Shown: positions 29,634 to 39,368, counted from the stretch's first letter. The stretch is 64,000 nt of DNA from Cytophaga sp. FL35 (GCF_014349235.1 NZ_JACSOH010000007.1:1-64000), one strand, 5' to 3'. Notes: generated by a model from the sequence alone, not told the origin. Numbers and translations: made by a program.

Positions 29634-30770
29634 ATGAAGAAGGTATGGATTTCGGCACTGTTGGCAGTCCTTATTTGGGCTTGTAGCTCAGATAGTAGTG
29701 AAGATCCTATACAAAAGGGCGAGGAAGAACAACCGGCCCCGGTCAGTTTTGAAAGGAAATCCATGTTGATCAACTGGGCAGATAACATCATCATCCCATC
29801 CTATGAATCTTTCAGTTCTAGTTTATCGGAATTGCAGACTAATTTTGAGGTCTTTCAGCAAGAACCAACGGAGTCCAATCTCATTAACTTGCGTGCCGCA
29901 TGGTTATCTTCCTATAAATCTTGGCAACAAGTTTCCATGTTTGAAATTGGACCTGCCGAATCTGTAGGCCTTAGGCTTCAAATGAATATCTACCCCACGG
30001 ACGCAGAAAAAATTGAAAGCTTTATTGCAGGTGGGACTTACGACCTTTCCCTTTCTTCCAACAGAGATGCCAAAGGCTTTCCTGCGTTGGACTATTTGAT
30101 TAACGGATTGGGTGAAAATGACGAAGCCATTGTATCCAAATTCAGTGCTACGGATAAAGATGCCATACTTGCCTATATGGGTGATGTTCTACTTAACATG
30201 GGTGATTTAACGGAACAAGTGCTAACCGAATGGAAAAGTGGTTATAAGGATACTTTTGTAAATAATGATGGTGCTAGCGCAACAGCCTCCGTAGACCGTT
30301 TTGTAAACGATTATATTTTCTACTACGAAAAATTCCTTAGAGCAGGTAAAATGGGGTTTCCCTTGGGCGTATTTACGGGCAATGTATTACCTGAAAATGT
30401 AGAGGCCTATTTTAAGGCCGATGTTTCCAATGAGCTGTTTTTAGCCGGGCTCAACGCCTTTCAGGATTTTTTTAACGGCAAACATTTTGGTAAAAATAGC
30501 GAAGGTGAAAGTTTGGCTTCCTATTTGGATAATCTCAATGAACTGAAGGACGGGGAAGACCTTTCTGTCCTTATCAACAATCAGATAAACACTGCAAGGG
30601 AAAAGGTAAGAGCGTTAACACCATTTAGGGCCGAAATAGAGAACAACAATCCGCCAACCGCTATGTTCAGTGCCTATGATGAAGTGCAACGTGTAGTTCC
30701 GTTGTTAAAGGTTGATATGGTTTCTGCCATGAGCATTAGCATCGATTTTGTGGATGCCGATGGCGATTAA
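29634..30770 (+). CDS. Imelysin family lipoprotein (peptidase M75-like)
   Basis: A 378-aa predicted lipoprotein (lipobox VLIWACSSDSS). The imelysin fold is a duplicated four-helix bundle. The first half has LRAAWLSSYKSWQQVSMFEIGPAES, aligned with the family's GxHxxE-bearing helix region but lacking that His. The family motif GFPALDYLINGLG is intact. Members (IrpA, EfeO, algal-type imelysins) bind iron or act in its uptake; peptidase activity is doubtful. It is followed after 3 nt by the HTTM gene and then the TonB receptor, which supports a ligand-capture role at the cell surface. Confidence 0.87.
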   Translation: MKKVWISALLAVLIWACSSDSSEDPIQKGEEEQPAPVSFERKSMLINWADNIIIPSYESFSSSLSELQTNFEVFQQEPTESNLINLRAAWLSSYKSWQQVSMFEIGPAESVGLRLQMNIYPTDAEKIESFIAGGTYDLSLSSNRDAKGFPALDYLINGLGENDEAIVSKFSATDKDAILAYMGDVLLNMGDLTEQVLTEWKSGYKDTFVNNDGASATASVDRFVNDYIFYYEKFLRAGKMGFPLGVFTGNVLPENVEAYFKADVSNELFLAGLNAFQDFFNGKHFGKNSEGESLASYLDNLNELKDGEDLSVLINNQINTAREKVRALTPFRAEIENNNPPTAMFSAYDEVQRVVPLLKVDMVSAMSISIDFVDADGD

Positions 30771-30773
30771 CCA

Positions 30774-32141
30774 ATGGACTCCTTTAAAAAGAAATATATT
30801 TTTAATGCTATAGAGGCCGCCCCTTTGGCGGTCTTTCGCATTTTCTTTGGGCTGATGATGTTGTGGAGCATCATTCGCTTTGTTAGCTACGGTTGGGTAG
30901 AAAAACTCTATATAGAACCTAAATTTTTCTTTTCCTATTATGGCTTCGAGTGGGTACAACCTTTGGGGGTATATACCTACGTAATTTTTGCGGTTTGTGC
31001 CATTTCCTCCATTCTTATCGCTCTAGGGTATTACTATAGGTGGGCTACCGTTCTCTTTTTTATCAGTTTTACCTATATCGAATTGATGGATAAGACCACG
31101 TATCTTAACCATTATTACTTTACAAGTGTATTGGCCTTTCTCATGATATTCTTGCCTGCCAACGCATATTTTGCCATGGATGCCAAAAGAAATCCACAAA
31201 TAGCATTTCAAAAAATACCTTCATGGACCGTAAATAGTATTAAGCTTCTATTGGGAATAGTGTATGTATATGCCGGACTCGCCAAATTAAATTCCGATTG
31301 GCTTCTAAACGCCATGCCCTTAAAGATTTGGTTGCCCTCAAAATTTGATGTCCCATTTCTGGGAAATTTTATGCATCTGGAGTGGGTTGCCTATCTTTTC
31401 AGTTGGTTTGGGGCCATTTATGACCTATCCGTTCCCTTCTTATTGCTGTATAAAAGAACGAGGCCTTACGCTTTTGCCGCAGTTGTTATCTTTCATGTAC
31501 TTACGGGGGTGCTTTTTCCTATTGGAATGTTCCCTTATATCATGATTGTTTCTACCCTTATTTTCTTTGACGCTAGCCTACACCATAGAATACTTCATTT
31601 TTTAAATCGGATTTTAAGACTTGGAAAAGCGTCTTTTGATAACGGTTTAACGAAAATTTCCGCTTCGGGACTACAACAAAAAACAATTATGGTGGGTCTC
31701 TGTCTATTTTTTATGCTGCAGCTACTGTTCCCTTTTAGATATCTGGCCTATCCGGGTGAATTATTTTGGACAGAAGAAGGGTATCGCTTTTCTTGGCGGG
31801 TAATGCTAATGGAAAAGTCCGGTTATTGCCAATTCAAAATAATGGACAATACTTCTGGAAGATGGTTTTATGTTGACAATTCCGATTTTCTAACGCCCTT
31901 TCAGGAAAAACAAATGTCTTTTCAACCCGATTTTATTTTGGAATATGCCCATTTTCTAAAAAGGCATTTTGAAGCAGACGGACATCAAAATGTGTCGGTC
32001 TTTGTAGATAGTCAGGTAAGCCTGAACGGTAGGTTGAGCAGACCATTTATAGATCCCAAGGTAGACTTGACAAAAGAAAAAGAATCATTTAATCATAAAA
32101 ATTGGATACTTCCCCTAAACGATGAAATTTCAGGTTTATAG
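30774..32141 (+). CDS. HTTM domain membrane protein (vitamin K-dependent gamma-carboxylase-like)
   Basis: A 455-aa multi-pass membrane protein. The N-terminal part matches the HTTM family: PLAVFRIFFGLMMLWSIIRF, LIALGYYYRWATVLFFISF, then DKTTYLNHYYFTSVLAFLMIF. About seven hydrophobic segments precede a soluble C-terminal tail of ~130 residues. Bacterial HTTM proteins resemble gamma-glutamyl carboxylase, but most lack proven activity. The gene sits between imelysin and TonB-receptor genes, an arrangement known from Bacteroidota in which it may modify or support the surface proteins. Its 3' end overlaps the receptor gene by 20 nt. Confidence 0.87.
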   Translation: MDSFKKKYIFNAIEAAPLAVFRIFFGLMMLWSIIRFVSYGWVEKLYIEPKFFFSYYGFEWVQPLGVYTYVIFAVCAISSILIALGYYYRWATVLFFISFTYIELMDKTTYLNHYYFTSVLAFLMIFLPANAYFAMDAKRNPQIAFQKIPSWTVNSIKLLLGIVYVYAGLAKLNSDWLLNAMPLKIWLPSKFDVPFLGNFMHLEWVAYLFSWFGAIYDLSVPFLLLYKRTRPYAFAAVVIFHVLTGVLFPIGMFPYIMIVSTLIFFDASLHHRILHFLNRILRLGKASFDNGLTKISASGLQQKTIMVGLCLFFMLQLLFPFRYLAYPGELFWTEEGYRFSWRVMLMEKSGYCQFKIMDNTSGRWFYVDNSDFLTPFQEKQMSFQPDFILEYAHFLKRHFEADGHQNVSVFVDSQVSLNGRLSRPFIDPKVDLTKEKESFNHKNWILPLNDEISGL

Positions 32142-34593
32142 CACACTTTTATTCTTAATTAGTTGTATTCCCGGATGGGGACAGCTATCCATTTCCGGTA
32201 AAGTATTGGATGCTACTGGCGAACCCATTGTCAATGCAGAGGTATATCTTAAAGAACTTCAACTTTTAGAGCAAACGGATGGAGGCGGTTCCTATCAATT
32301 TCAAAATTTGACGCAAGGTAGCTATACGCTCATTGTTTTTTCCTTGGAGTACGAAGTTTTTGAGAAAGTTGTAAATGTGGAACGGTCCGCAACCGTTGAT
32401 ATCACTTTAGAGCAATTGCAGGCTGAACAACTTTCCGAAGTAGTCCTCACCCAACGAAGGGAACGTATTTTTGCCTTGAAACAATTGAGAAAGGTAGAAG
32501 GAACGGCTATTTATGCTGGCAAAAAAAGTGAGGTCGTACTATTGGAAAATATTACAGGAAACTTGGCAGCTAACAATGCCAGACAAGTGTATAGCCAGGT
32601 CGTGGGCCTTAATATCTATGATAATGGCGATGCCGGTCTACAGTTAAATATTGGGGGTAGGGGATTGGACCCCAACCGAACGGCAAACTTTAATACACGC
32701 CAGAACGGATATGACATTAGTGCCGATGTTTTAGGATATCCCGAAAGCTATTATACGCCACCCGCCGAGGCTCTTCAGGAAATTCAAGTAGTTAGGGGAG
32801 CAGCGTCCCTGCAGTACGGAACCCAATTTGGGGGGCTTATCAATTTCAAGTTCAAAGAGCCACATCCCACCAAAAAAATAGAATTGGTAACTAGACAGAC
32901 ATTGGGCTCCAATAATCTTTTTACCAGTTTTAACAGCTTGGGCGGTACTGTGGGTAAATTAAGTTACTATACCTATTTCAACTACAAAAAGGGGGACGGG
33001 TTTAGACCGAATTCCGAATTTGAAAGTGAAAATTTCTTTGCCCATATTGGATATCAGCTTACGGAAAAAACCAAGGTAAGCTTGGAAACTACCTATTTGG
33101 GTTATTTGGCACAACAACCTGGCGGACTCACCGATGCCCAATTCTATGACGACCCTACCTTTAGCAATAGGGAACGCAACTGGTTCAAAGTTGACTGGAA
33201 ACTATATTCCCTGAGATTCGACCATCAGTTGGGGAAGAAAACGGAATTGAGCTTCAATATTTTTGGCCTGGATGCCTCCAGAAAGGCGCTAGGGTTTAGG
33301 ACCAATAGGGTTTCACAAGCAGATAATCTAGAGGAACCCCGGGAACTTTTGACGGATAATTTTAGCAATTGGGGAGCAGAGGTGCGAATGGTAACACGTT
33401 ATCAACTTTGGGATAGGGAAGGAGCACTTCTTTTGGGAAGCAAGTATTACGATTCTAACAATGACCAGCGTCAAGGACCGGGGACCAACGCTTCAGATGC
33501 CGATTTTACCTATGCCGATGACAGTTACCCAAATTATGAAAGACAATCTGAATTTAGGTTCCCCAATAAAAACATTGCCTTTTTTGGAGAAAATATTTTT
33601 AACCTTACCGAACGGTTGAGTTTAACTCCAGGATTTAGGTTTGAACATATAAAAACAGGAAGCGAGGGTACTTATAGGAATATTGTCTTGGACTTGGCCG
33701 GAAATCCATTACTGAACCAAGAAATACCGGAAAACAGAATTTTGGAACGTTCCTTTCTTCTTTTGGGATTAGGAGTTACCTATGATTTGGGAAAATCCAT
33801 TGAATTATACGGTAACATTTCAGAAAATTATCGATCGGTAACCTTCAGTGATATACGAGTTTTGAATCCATCCTATCAATTAGACCCCAATAGTTCGGAT
33901 GAAAGCGGTTTTACGGCAGATTTGGGAATTAGGGGGCGCTACCAGAATCATCTAACATTTGATGTGAGCGGTTTTGCCTTGCGATATGACAATAGATTGG
34001 GAGAAATCCTGCAATCAGCTACAAGAACCGATGCAAATGGCAATGAGATTGAAACGGGAAGTATCGTAAGGTTTAGGGGCAATATTGGAACGGCTCTTAT
34101 GTACGGACTTGAAAGTTTTGCTGATTGGAATGTACAAGAAACCGTATTCCCTTCCTTGACCAAATCGCGTCTTAATTACTTTGTTAATATGGCTATTACA
34201 AAATCTAAATATCTTGCCTCAGAAGAAATAAACGTAGAGGGGAATCAGGTAGAATTTATTCCAGATATCAATTTAAAGACCGGAATCAATTTTGGGTACG
34301 GAAACCTTTTGGGAAGTCTTCAATACACCTATATAGACGACCAATTTACGGACGCTACCAATGCCCCTCAGGATGTTACCGATAATCAAAGAGGTATAGA
34401 AGGGGTCATCCCGACCTATGATATAATGGACTTTTCCCTTTCTTACACCTATAAAAAATGGAAGTTGGAAGCCGGTATCAATAACGTACTTGACAACAGT
34501 TACTTTACACGTAGGGCAACTGGATATCCGGGGCCTGGTATCATTCCGGCCGATCCCAGAACTTTTTATACCACCTTGCAATTAAAACTTTAA
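32122..34593 (+). CDS. TonB-dependent outer-membrane receptor (FecA-like)
   Basis: An 823-aa receptor. A signal peptide (ending CIPGWGQ) is followed by a carboxypeptidase-regulatory-like domain (SGKVLDATGEPIVNAEVYL, residues ~23-105). The plug domain has GRGLDPNRTANF and IQVVRGAASLQYGTQFGGLINFK. A 22-strand-type barrel ends in RTFYTTLQLKL with the C-terminal aromatic/hydrophobic strand. It would import a chelated metal or similar ligand with TonB energy. It closes the DUF4856-imelysin-HTTM cluster, so iron or haem-related uptake is the best guess. Confidence 0.93.
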   Translation: MKFQVYSTLLFLISCIPGWGQLSISGKVLDATGEPIVNAEVYLKELQLLEQTDGGGSYQFQNLTQGSYTLIVFSLEYEVFEKVVNVERSATVDITLEQLQAEQLSEVVLTQRRERIFALKQLRKVEGTAIYAGKKSEVVLLENITGNLAANNARQVYSQVVGLNIYDNGDAGLQLNIGGRGLDPNRTANFNTRQNGYDISADVLGYPESYYTPPAEALQEIQVVRGAASLQYGTQFGGLINFKFKEPHPTKKIELVTRQTLGSNNLFTSFNSLGGTVGKLSYYTYFNYKKGDGFRPNSEFESENFFAHIGYQLTEKTKVSLETTYLGYLAQQPGGLTDAQFYDDPTFSNRERNWFKVDWKLYSLRFDHQLGKKTELSFNIFGLDASRKALGFRTNRVSQADNLEEPRELLTDNFSNWGAEVRMVTRYQLWDREGALLLGSKYYDSNNDQRQGPGTNASDADFTYADDSYPNYERQSEFRFPNKNIAFFGENIFNLTERLSLTPGFRFEHIKTGSEGTYRNIVLDLAGNPLLNQEIPENRILERSFLLLGLGVTYDLGKSIELYGNISENYRSVTFSDIRVLNPSYQLDPNSSDESGFTADLGIRGRYQNHLTFDVSGFALRYDNRLGEILQSATRTDANGNEIETGSIVRFRGNIGTALMYGLESFADWNVQETVFPSLTKSRLNYFVNMAITKSKYLASEEINVEGNQVEFIPDINLKTGINFGYGNLLGSLQYTYIDDQFTDATNAPQDVTDNQRGIEGVIPTYDIMDFSLSYTYKKWKLEAGINNVLDNSYFTRRATGYPGPGIIPADPRTFYTTLQLKL

Positions 34594-34600
34594 AACGAAA

Positions 34601-34640
34601 AAAGCCGACAGAAAATAAATCCTCTTGTCGGCTTTAATTT
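34601..34640. terminator. Bidirectional terminator between the TonB receptor and DUF4494 genes
   Basis: AAAGCCGACA and TGTCGGCTTT form a 10-bp stem. T-rich sequence flanks it on both strands (AATTTT on plus, TTTTTTCG on minus), which fits convergent transcription units. Confidence 0.8.
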
Positions 34641-34660
34641 TGTTTATTCGGGAGCTGATG

Positions 34661-35227
34661 TTATTCCTCTTCTTCTGCAGTGGCCAAAACATCGGCCATT
34701 TCCAATTTTTCATTCAATTCTAAGGATTCCGGAACGGAATCTTTCAATGCATTGAACTTTTCCAATTTTTCTAATTCTTCCTCTTCACCTGTAAAATAAG
34801 GGAACACGTCCATAATGGGACTTTCGGTAATGGCCGGTATGGTATAATCGCCCATGGTATCCTTCATCACTTCCACGGTATGGTCATAAGCTTCCTTTAC
34901 ATCATTGGCCTGTACCAATAAATACTGATTGGTCTTTCGTTCCTTGCCACTCTCTTCATCAAAGGCAATCAGGGAAATTTTTGATTTGAACCACCGGTCT
35001 GTATTCTCAAAAGGATGAATCTCCGCATAATTGGCCACCTTAATATTGGTAATTTTAATTTCTTCAGTTTCTGCCAAGTAGGCCTGCATTTCTTCGGTAA
35101 TCCTACTTTCTGCTTCCGTATAGGAAATGGCGTCTACCAAAAAGGGTTCTGTTTTTACCTTAAGCGTTCCGGAAGCCTCGTCCAGTTTTCTATATTTTAC
35201 TTTGCATTCGTACCAAGTTGCACTCAT
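34661..35227 (-). CDS. DUF4494 domain protein
   Basis: A 188-aa protein that matches DUF4494, a family largely confined to Bacteroidota. It begins ATWYECKVKYRKLDEASG, has KTEPFLVDAISYTEAESRI, then NTDRWFKSKISLIAFDEESGKERKTNQYLLVQAND and an acidic C-terminal tail (ADVLATAEEEE). No catalytic motif is visible. The ATG at 35227 is used, because the extra 16 upstream residues of a 35275 start do not resemble the family. The protein is probably cytoplasmic and monocistronic. Confidence 0.85.
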   Translation of the reverse strand: MSATWYECKVKYRKLDEASGTLKVKTEPFLVDAISYTEAESRITEEMQAYLAETEEIKITNIKVANYAEIHPFENTDRWFKSKISLIAFDEESGKERKTNQYLLVQANDVKEAYDHTVEVMKDTMGDYTIPAITESPIMDVFPYFTGEEEELEKLEKFNALKDSVPESLELNEKLEMADVLATAEEEE

Positions 35228-35351
35228 AATCTTTGTTTTTGGGCTGCCAAAGATAGGAGGAAGCATAGGGCTCAACAGACAAAAATTAGAAATAGATATT
35301 CACAATTTCCATCCTAAAATTACTCACGCCTGATTTTGAGATCATTACCTT

Positions 35352-37430
35352 TTAAAGTAGTTCCTGTTCCTCAAGTGTTTCTTTTAAATCGTCATGATTA
35401 TCCCAAAAACAGTTTTCAATTTCCTGCAATACCTGTTCATATTCCGGATGCGAAGTAAGGGAATCCATTACCGGGTCTAGTCTCATAAAAAGTATGATCC
35501 AATATTGAAAATGGTCCTTAGTGGCAAACTTTTTGTATTGCTCAATGGCCTTATCCAACTGTCCTTCATACACCAATTTTACGGCCATGCTTGCTGGTTG
35601 ATAAATAGATTCGTCCCTTTCACAATAGGCGGCATAGGATTCAAATAATTTTTTCGCCTCTGCTTCCTGCCCCATTTCCTTGTAGACCCAACTGATCTTT
35701 ATATCCTCGTGAGGATAAATTTTAAGTCCGTTTGTAACTCTAAATTCATGAAAACGCTTGTAGTAGTGATACGCACTATCATATTTTCTTTGGAAATAAT
35801 ACAGTTTTGCAGTTTCCTGAAGAAGGTCTAATCGCATGGTATCCTTCATCAATTCCCTTTTTATGGAAGTTAGGGTCTTTTCAAGGTCTTTATGTTGGGC
35901 ATATTGGATATATGCTTTTAAATAAGGTGTATATTCATTTGCTGGATTCTGCTGCAAGGATAAATTGGCAAACTCAAGAGCTTCCTCAATAAAACCTGAT
36001 TGTGCCAAGGCATTACTAAGATTGAGATAAATATAACTTTTGGCAATGGAATCATTGGCGGCAATATCCAATTGAATTCCTTTAAGTGCGTTTTCCAAAT
36101 ATTTTCCTGTATTGGGTATATAACCGGAATAAAGAGCCGATAGCAACTGTACTACAGAAGAAGAATTGGGATTATATTCCAAGGCTTTCTGCAAATGGGG
36201 CACGGCCAATCGATAATCTCCCGTATGCTGATAATACAAGGCTTTGGCGATGAGGCTTTCTGTAAGCTTGGAATCATACAGCAGTGCTTTGTCCGCATTG
36301 TTATTAATTTGCTCCGTATACTGTTTTTCCCTTTTATGTTGATCCAAATAAAAATAGGCAATGGCCAAATTTGCATAGGCCAAAGCAAATTGCGAATCTT
36401 CTTCCAAGGCCTTTTTATAAAGAGGAATAGCCGCCTCCAAACCCGCTTTGCTACTTTTACTTACTTGCTCTTGGGCCTGTAAAAAGTAATCATAGGCAAC
36501 TAGGTTTTCGGTAGGTTTTTTATCAATTCGGGCTATTTCCAAGGGGGTGACCTTCGCCTTAATGGCATCCGCTATTTTTTTGGCAACTTCATTCTGTAAG
36601 GCAAAAATATCCTCGAGCTCGTGCGTATACTGTTCTCCCCAAATTCTGGAATCCGTAGTGGCATCTATCAGTTGAATATTCAATAGCACTTGGTTACCCA
36701 TTTTTTGACCACTACCTTCCACCACATAGCTCACGTTCAATTCTTTGGCAATTTCACCAATGTTCTGCTGTGTATTTCGATATTTTTCTACGGATGTTCT
36801 ACTGATAACCCGTAAATCCTCAATTTTTTGGAGGTTGCCTAACGATGCCTCCATTAATCCGTTAACAAAATAGAGGTTGCTAGCGTCGTTACTTTCATTT
36901 TTGAAAGGCAGTACCGCAATGGATTTTTCAACTTCAGAGATTAAAGGTATCTGAGAATCCTCCGTATTTCCTCTTGAATAAAAGAAATAGATGACACCGA
37001 AGAATATGGGAATACCGGCCATTAAAAGCCATTTATTTTTCTTTAATGAAGAAGGTTGATGAACTATTTCTTTGGATGTTGATAGTAGTTCGGTTGTTCC
37101 TTTTCCAACCTCACCGGGAGGATAGCCATATAATTCCCTAAAGCACTTAATAAAATAGGAACTACTGCCAAATCCCACTTGGTAGGATACCTCGGAGACG
37201 GTAAGTTCCGATTCCTTAAGCAGCTCCATAGCTTCCTCCAACCTTGTTTTTCGTATAAACTGGCTAGCCGAAAGTGCGGTATGCTTTTTACATTTTCTAA
37301 GAAGATTGGACCGGCTCATGTGCATGGCTTCGGCCAATTCAGAAACCCCAAAGTTCTCATTGGACAAATGCTCTAGGATTATTGCCTTTGCCTGTTCGGT
37401 AAATTTTAGCCCTGTCGGTTGGTCTTGCAT
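35352..37430 (-). CDS. Membrane-anchored AraC-type regulator with periplasmic TolB/FlgO-like and TPR domains
   Basis: A 692-aa protein with reversed architecture compared with usual AraC proteins. Residues ~10-108 are an AraC DNA-binding domain (FGVSELAEAMHMSRSNLLRKCKK, then VSEVSYQVGFGSSSYFIKCFRE). A single transmembrane helix follows at about 132-150 (WLLMAGIPIFFGVIYFFYS). Residues ~165-300 resemble the FlgO/TolB-like 'adenylate cyclase-associated' region (KSIAVLPFKNESND, VVEGSGQKMGNQVLLNIQLIDA). The rest is made of TPR-like helix pairs. The sensing part would be periplasmic while the DNA-binding part remains cytoplasmic. It is divergent from an ankyrin lipoprotein and an acyltransferase, likely targets. 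Confidence 0.88.
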   Translation of the reverse strand: MQDQPTGLKFTEQAKAIILEHLSNENFGVSELAEAMHMSRSNLLRKCKKHTALSASQFIRKTRLEEAMELLKESELTVSEVSYQVGFGSSSYFIKCFRELYGYPPGEVGKGTTELLSTSKEIVHQPSSLKKNKWLLMAGIPIFFGVIYFFYSRGNTEDSQIPLISEVEKSIAVLPFKNESNDASNLYFVNGLMEASLGNLQKIEDLRVISRTSVEKYRNTQQNIGEIAKELNVSYVVEGSGQKMGNQVLLNIQLIDATTDSRIWGEQYTHELEDIFALQNEVAKKIADAIKAKVTPLEIARIDKKPTENLVAYDYFLQAQEQVSKSSKAGLEAAIPLYKKALEEDSQFALAYANLAIAYFYLDQHKREKQYTEQINNNADKALLYDSKLTESLIAKALYYQHTGDYRLAVPHLQKALEYNPNSSSVVQLLSALYSGYIPNTGKYLENALKGIQLDIAANDSIAKSYIYLNLSNALAQSGFIEEALEFANLSLQQNPANEYTPYLKAYIQYAQHKDLEKTLTSIKRELMKDTMRLDLLQETAKLYYFQRKYDSAYHYYKRFHEFRVTNGLKIYPHEDIKISWVYKEMGQEAEAKKLFESYAAYCERDESIYQPASMAVKLVYEGQLDKAIEQYKKFATKDHFQYWIILFMRLDPVMDSLTSHPEYEQVLQEIENCFWDNHDDLKETLEEQELL

Positions 37431-37510
37431 GCTGGTTATTTGCTAGTTGGGGGCATCATTACAGCAAATATAAACCATTCCTTTTCTTCATAAAAATGCG
37501 GGTCTTGCCG

Positions 37511-37541
37511 CATAATTTATATGCCTGCGCCATAATTTATA
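37511..37541. repeat. Two direct repeats in the divergent regulator spacer
   Basis: CATAATTTATA occurs at 37511-37521 and again at 37531-37541, both preceded by GC-rich triplets (CCG and CGC) and spaced 20 bp apart, i.e. about two helical turns. Such spacing suits an AraC-type protein binding as a dimer, so these are candidate sites for the neighbouring regulator. Confidence 0.5.
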
Positions 37542-37652
37542 AAGGCTCCGCAGGGCTTATATACTTGGCATCATAGCTAATTGGTGCTGCATCACCGTTT
37601 GCGGCACCTTTGTTCTGTAAAATTAATCGTAAAACATTTTAAAAATTTAATT

Positions 37653-38240
37653 ATGAGAAATCCCGTAAACAAACCCGCAAAACAATTTAGTTATGTACTC
37701 TTGATCATTGCTGTTTTTATGGCTGCTTGTGGAGAGTCCAATGTAAAGACCAAAAACCAAGAAACAGCTCAGAAAGTGCTTCAGACCCCGGACATGCCTC
37801 TTATTCAAGCGGTAGTTACCGGTAATTTGGAAGTTGTTCGCCAACATATAGAAGCAGGTACGGATCTTAACGAGAAGGATGCCTTAAGCGGAGCGACCCC
37901 TTTAATGTCTTCCATTACGTTTGACCATCTCGAAATTTCATCCGCCTTGGTAGACGCCGGAGCCGATTTAGAAATAACCAACAATGATGGGTCTACCGCC
38001 CTGCACGTAGCCGCATTTTTTGGTAGGGTAGAGGCCGTACAACTGCTATTGGATGCCAAGGCCGATAAGACCGTTAAAAATAATTACGGCGCCACGGCAA
38101 GGGAAAGTGTATTGGTACCATTTGAGGATATGAAACCCATTTACGAAATGATGCAACTGCAGTTGGGTTCTCTAGGACTTCAATTGGATATGACCGAACT
38201 GGAAAAAACACGTCCTGTCATCGCCATCATGTTACAATAA
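37653..38240 (+). CDS. Ankyrin-repeat lipoprotein
   Basis: A 195-aa predicted lipoprotein (FMAACGES lipobox). Three or four ankyrin repeats are visible: PLIQAVVTGNLEVVRQHIEAGTDLNEKD, TPLMSSITFDHLEISSALVDAGADLEITN and STALHVAAFFGRVEAVQLLLDAKADKTVKN. These usually mediate protein binding. It lies 25 nt before an acyltransferase gene and is divergent from the membrane AraC-TPR regulator. The ATG at 37653 places the signal peptide at the very N-terminus. Confidence 0.87.
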   Translation: MRNPVNKPAKQFSYVLLIIAVFMAACGESNVKTKNQETAQKVLQTPDMPLIQAVVTGNLEVVRQHIEAGTDLNEKDALSGATPLMSSITFDHLEISSALVDAGADLEITNNDGSTALHVAAFFGRVEAVQLLLDAKADKTVKNNYGATARESVLVPFEDMKPIYEMMQLQLGSLGLQLDMTELEKTRPVIAIMLQ

Positions 38241-38265
38241 TCACGCACTTAAAAAACAACGAATT

Positions 38266-39360
38266 ATGAAAGCTGCCAGACATTACGATATAGACGCCCT
38301 TAGGGTCCTAACCATAGCCTTGCTATTGATTTACCATATTGCCATTGTGTTTCAACCATGGGCCTTGTTCGTGGGCTTCATTAAAAGTGACGTTTCTTGG
38401 GAAAGTCTTTGGGTACCCATGAGTTTATTGAATGTTTGGCGAATTCCCATTCTATTTTTTGTCTCCGGTATGGGGGTGTATTTCGCCATGCGCAAACGCT
38501 CTTGGAAAACCCTGATAGGGGAGCGCGTGCAACGGATCTTGATTCCCTTTCTGTTCGGGATTTTTGCCATTGCTCCCTTACATATCTTTGTGTTTCAGAA
38601 ATTTTATGAGCAATCCCTTACTTATTATGCCCATATGGGGCACTTATGGTTCTTAGGAAACATTTTTGTCTATGTCGCGTGCTTTCTGCCTATTTTCTAT
38701 GTTCTTAAGAGGAGGGAAGGAGGCACTTTTAAAAGGAGGGTGGTTCAATTGATGTCACAACCGGTAGGACCCTTGGTCATTGCCCTATTATTTATGTTGG
38801 AAGCATTACTTGTAAAACCTCAGATCTATTCACTTTACGCCCAAACCTGGCACGGATTCTTTTTAGGGGCATTGGCTTTTTTCTTTGGATATCTTTTAAT
38901 GTATTGTGGACCTACCTTCTGGAAAACGGTAGGGAAATGGAAGTGGATGTATCTTTTGTTGGGCCTTGTATTGTTTACCCTTCGGTATGTATATTATCAG
39001 CTTGAAGCCCCGGGCTATTTGATGGCATTAGAGTCTATCAACTGGATTTTTGGGGTATTTGGATTGTGCCACCAATTTTTAAACAAGCCAAGTAAACTAT
39101 TGTCATATGCAAGCGAAGCCGCCTATCCCGTTTATATTATTCATATGGTGGTGTTGTACCTAGGTTGCCTTTGGATTTTGCCCTTACCAGTTCCGGTATA
39201 CCTACAGTTTGTCCTATTGGTCGTCATTACTTTTGGGGGGTGCTACGCTATCTATGAATTTTTGATAAAAAGAATATGGTTTTTAAGACCGCTATTTGGG
39301 CTTAAATTAGACCGAAAACAGGGACTGAAATCTACAAAAATCATTTCGCAAAACAGCTAA
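38266..39360 (+). CDS. Acyltransferase family 3 membrane protein
   Basis: A 364-aa multi-pass protein with the acyltransferase-3 signature RHYDIDALRVLTIALLLIYH (catalytic His and Arg-Asp region) and MGHLWFLGNIFVYVACFLP. About ten hydrophobic segments are visible. Members move acetyl or other acyl groups onto sugars or peptidoglycan. The protein is inner-membrane. It forms an operon with the ankyrin lipoprotein. The target is unknown, and surface-polysaccharide modification is the usual role. Confidence 0.85.
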   Translation: MKAARHYDIDALRVLTIALLLIYHIAIVFQPWALFVGFIKSDVSWESLWVPMSLLNVWRIPILFFVSGMGVYFAMRKRSWKTLIGERVQRILIPFLFGIFAIAPLHIFVFQKFYEQSLTYYAHMGHLWFLGNIFVYVACFLPIFYVLKRREGGTFKRRVVQLMSQPVGPLVIALLFMLEALLVKPQIYSLYAQTWHGFFLGALAFFFGYLLMYCGPTFWKTVGKWKWMYLLLGLVLFTLRYVYYQLEAPGYLMALESINWIFGVFGLCHQFLNKPSKLLSYASEAAYPVYIIHMVVLYLGCLWILPLPVPVYLQFVLLVVITFGGCYAIYEFLIKRIWFLRPLFGLKLDRKQGLKSTKIISQNS

Positions 39361-39368
39361 TGTTTGAT

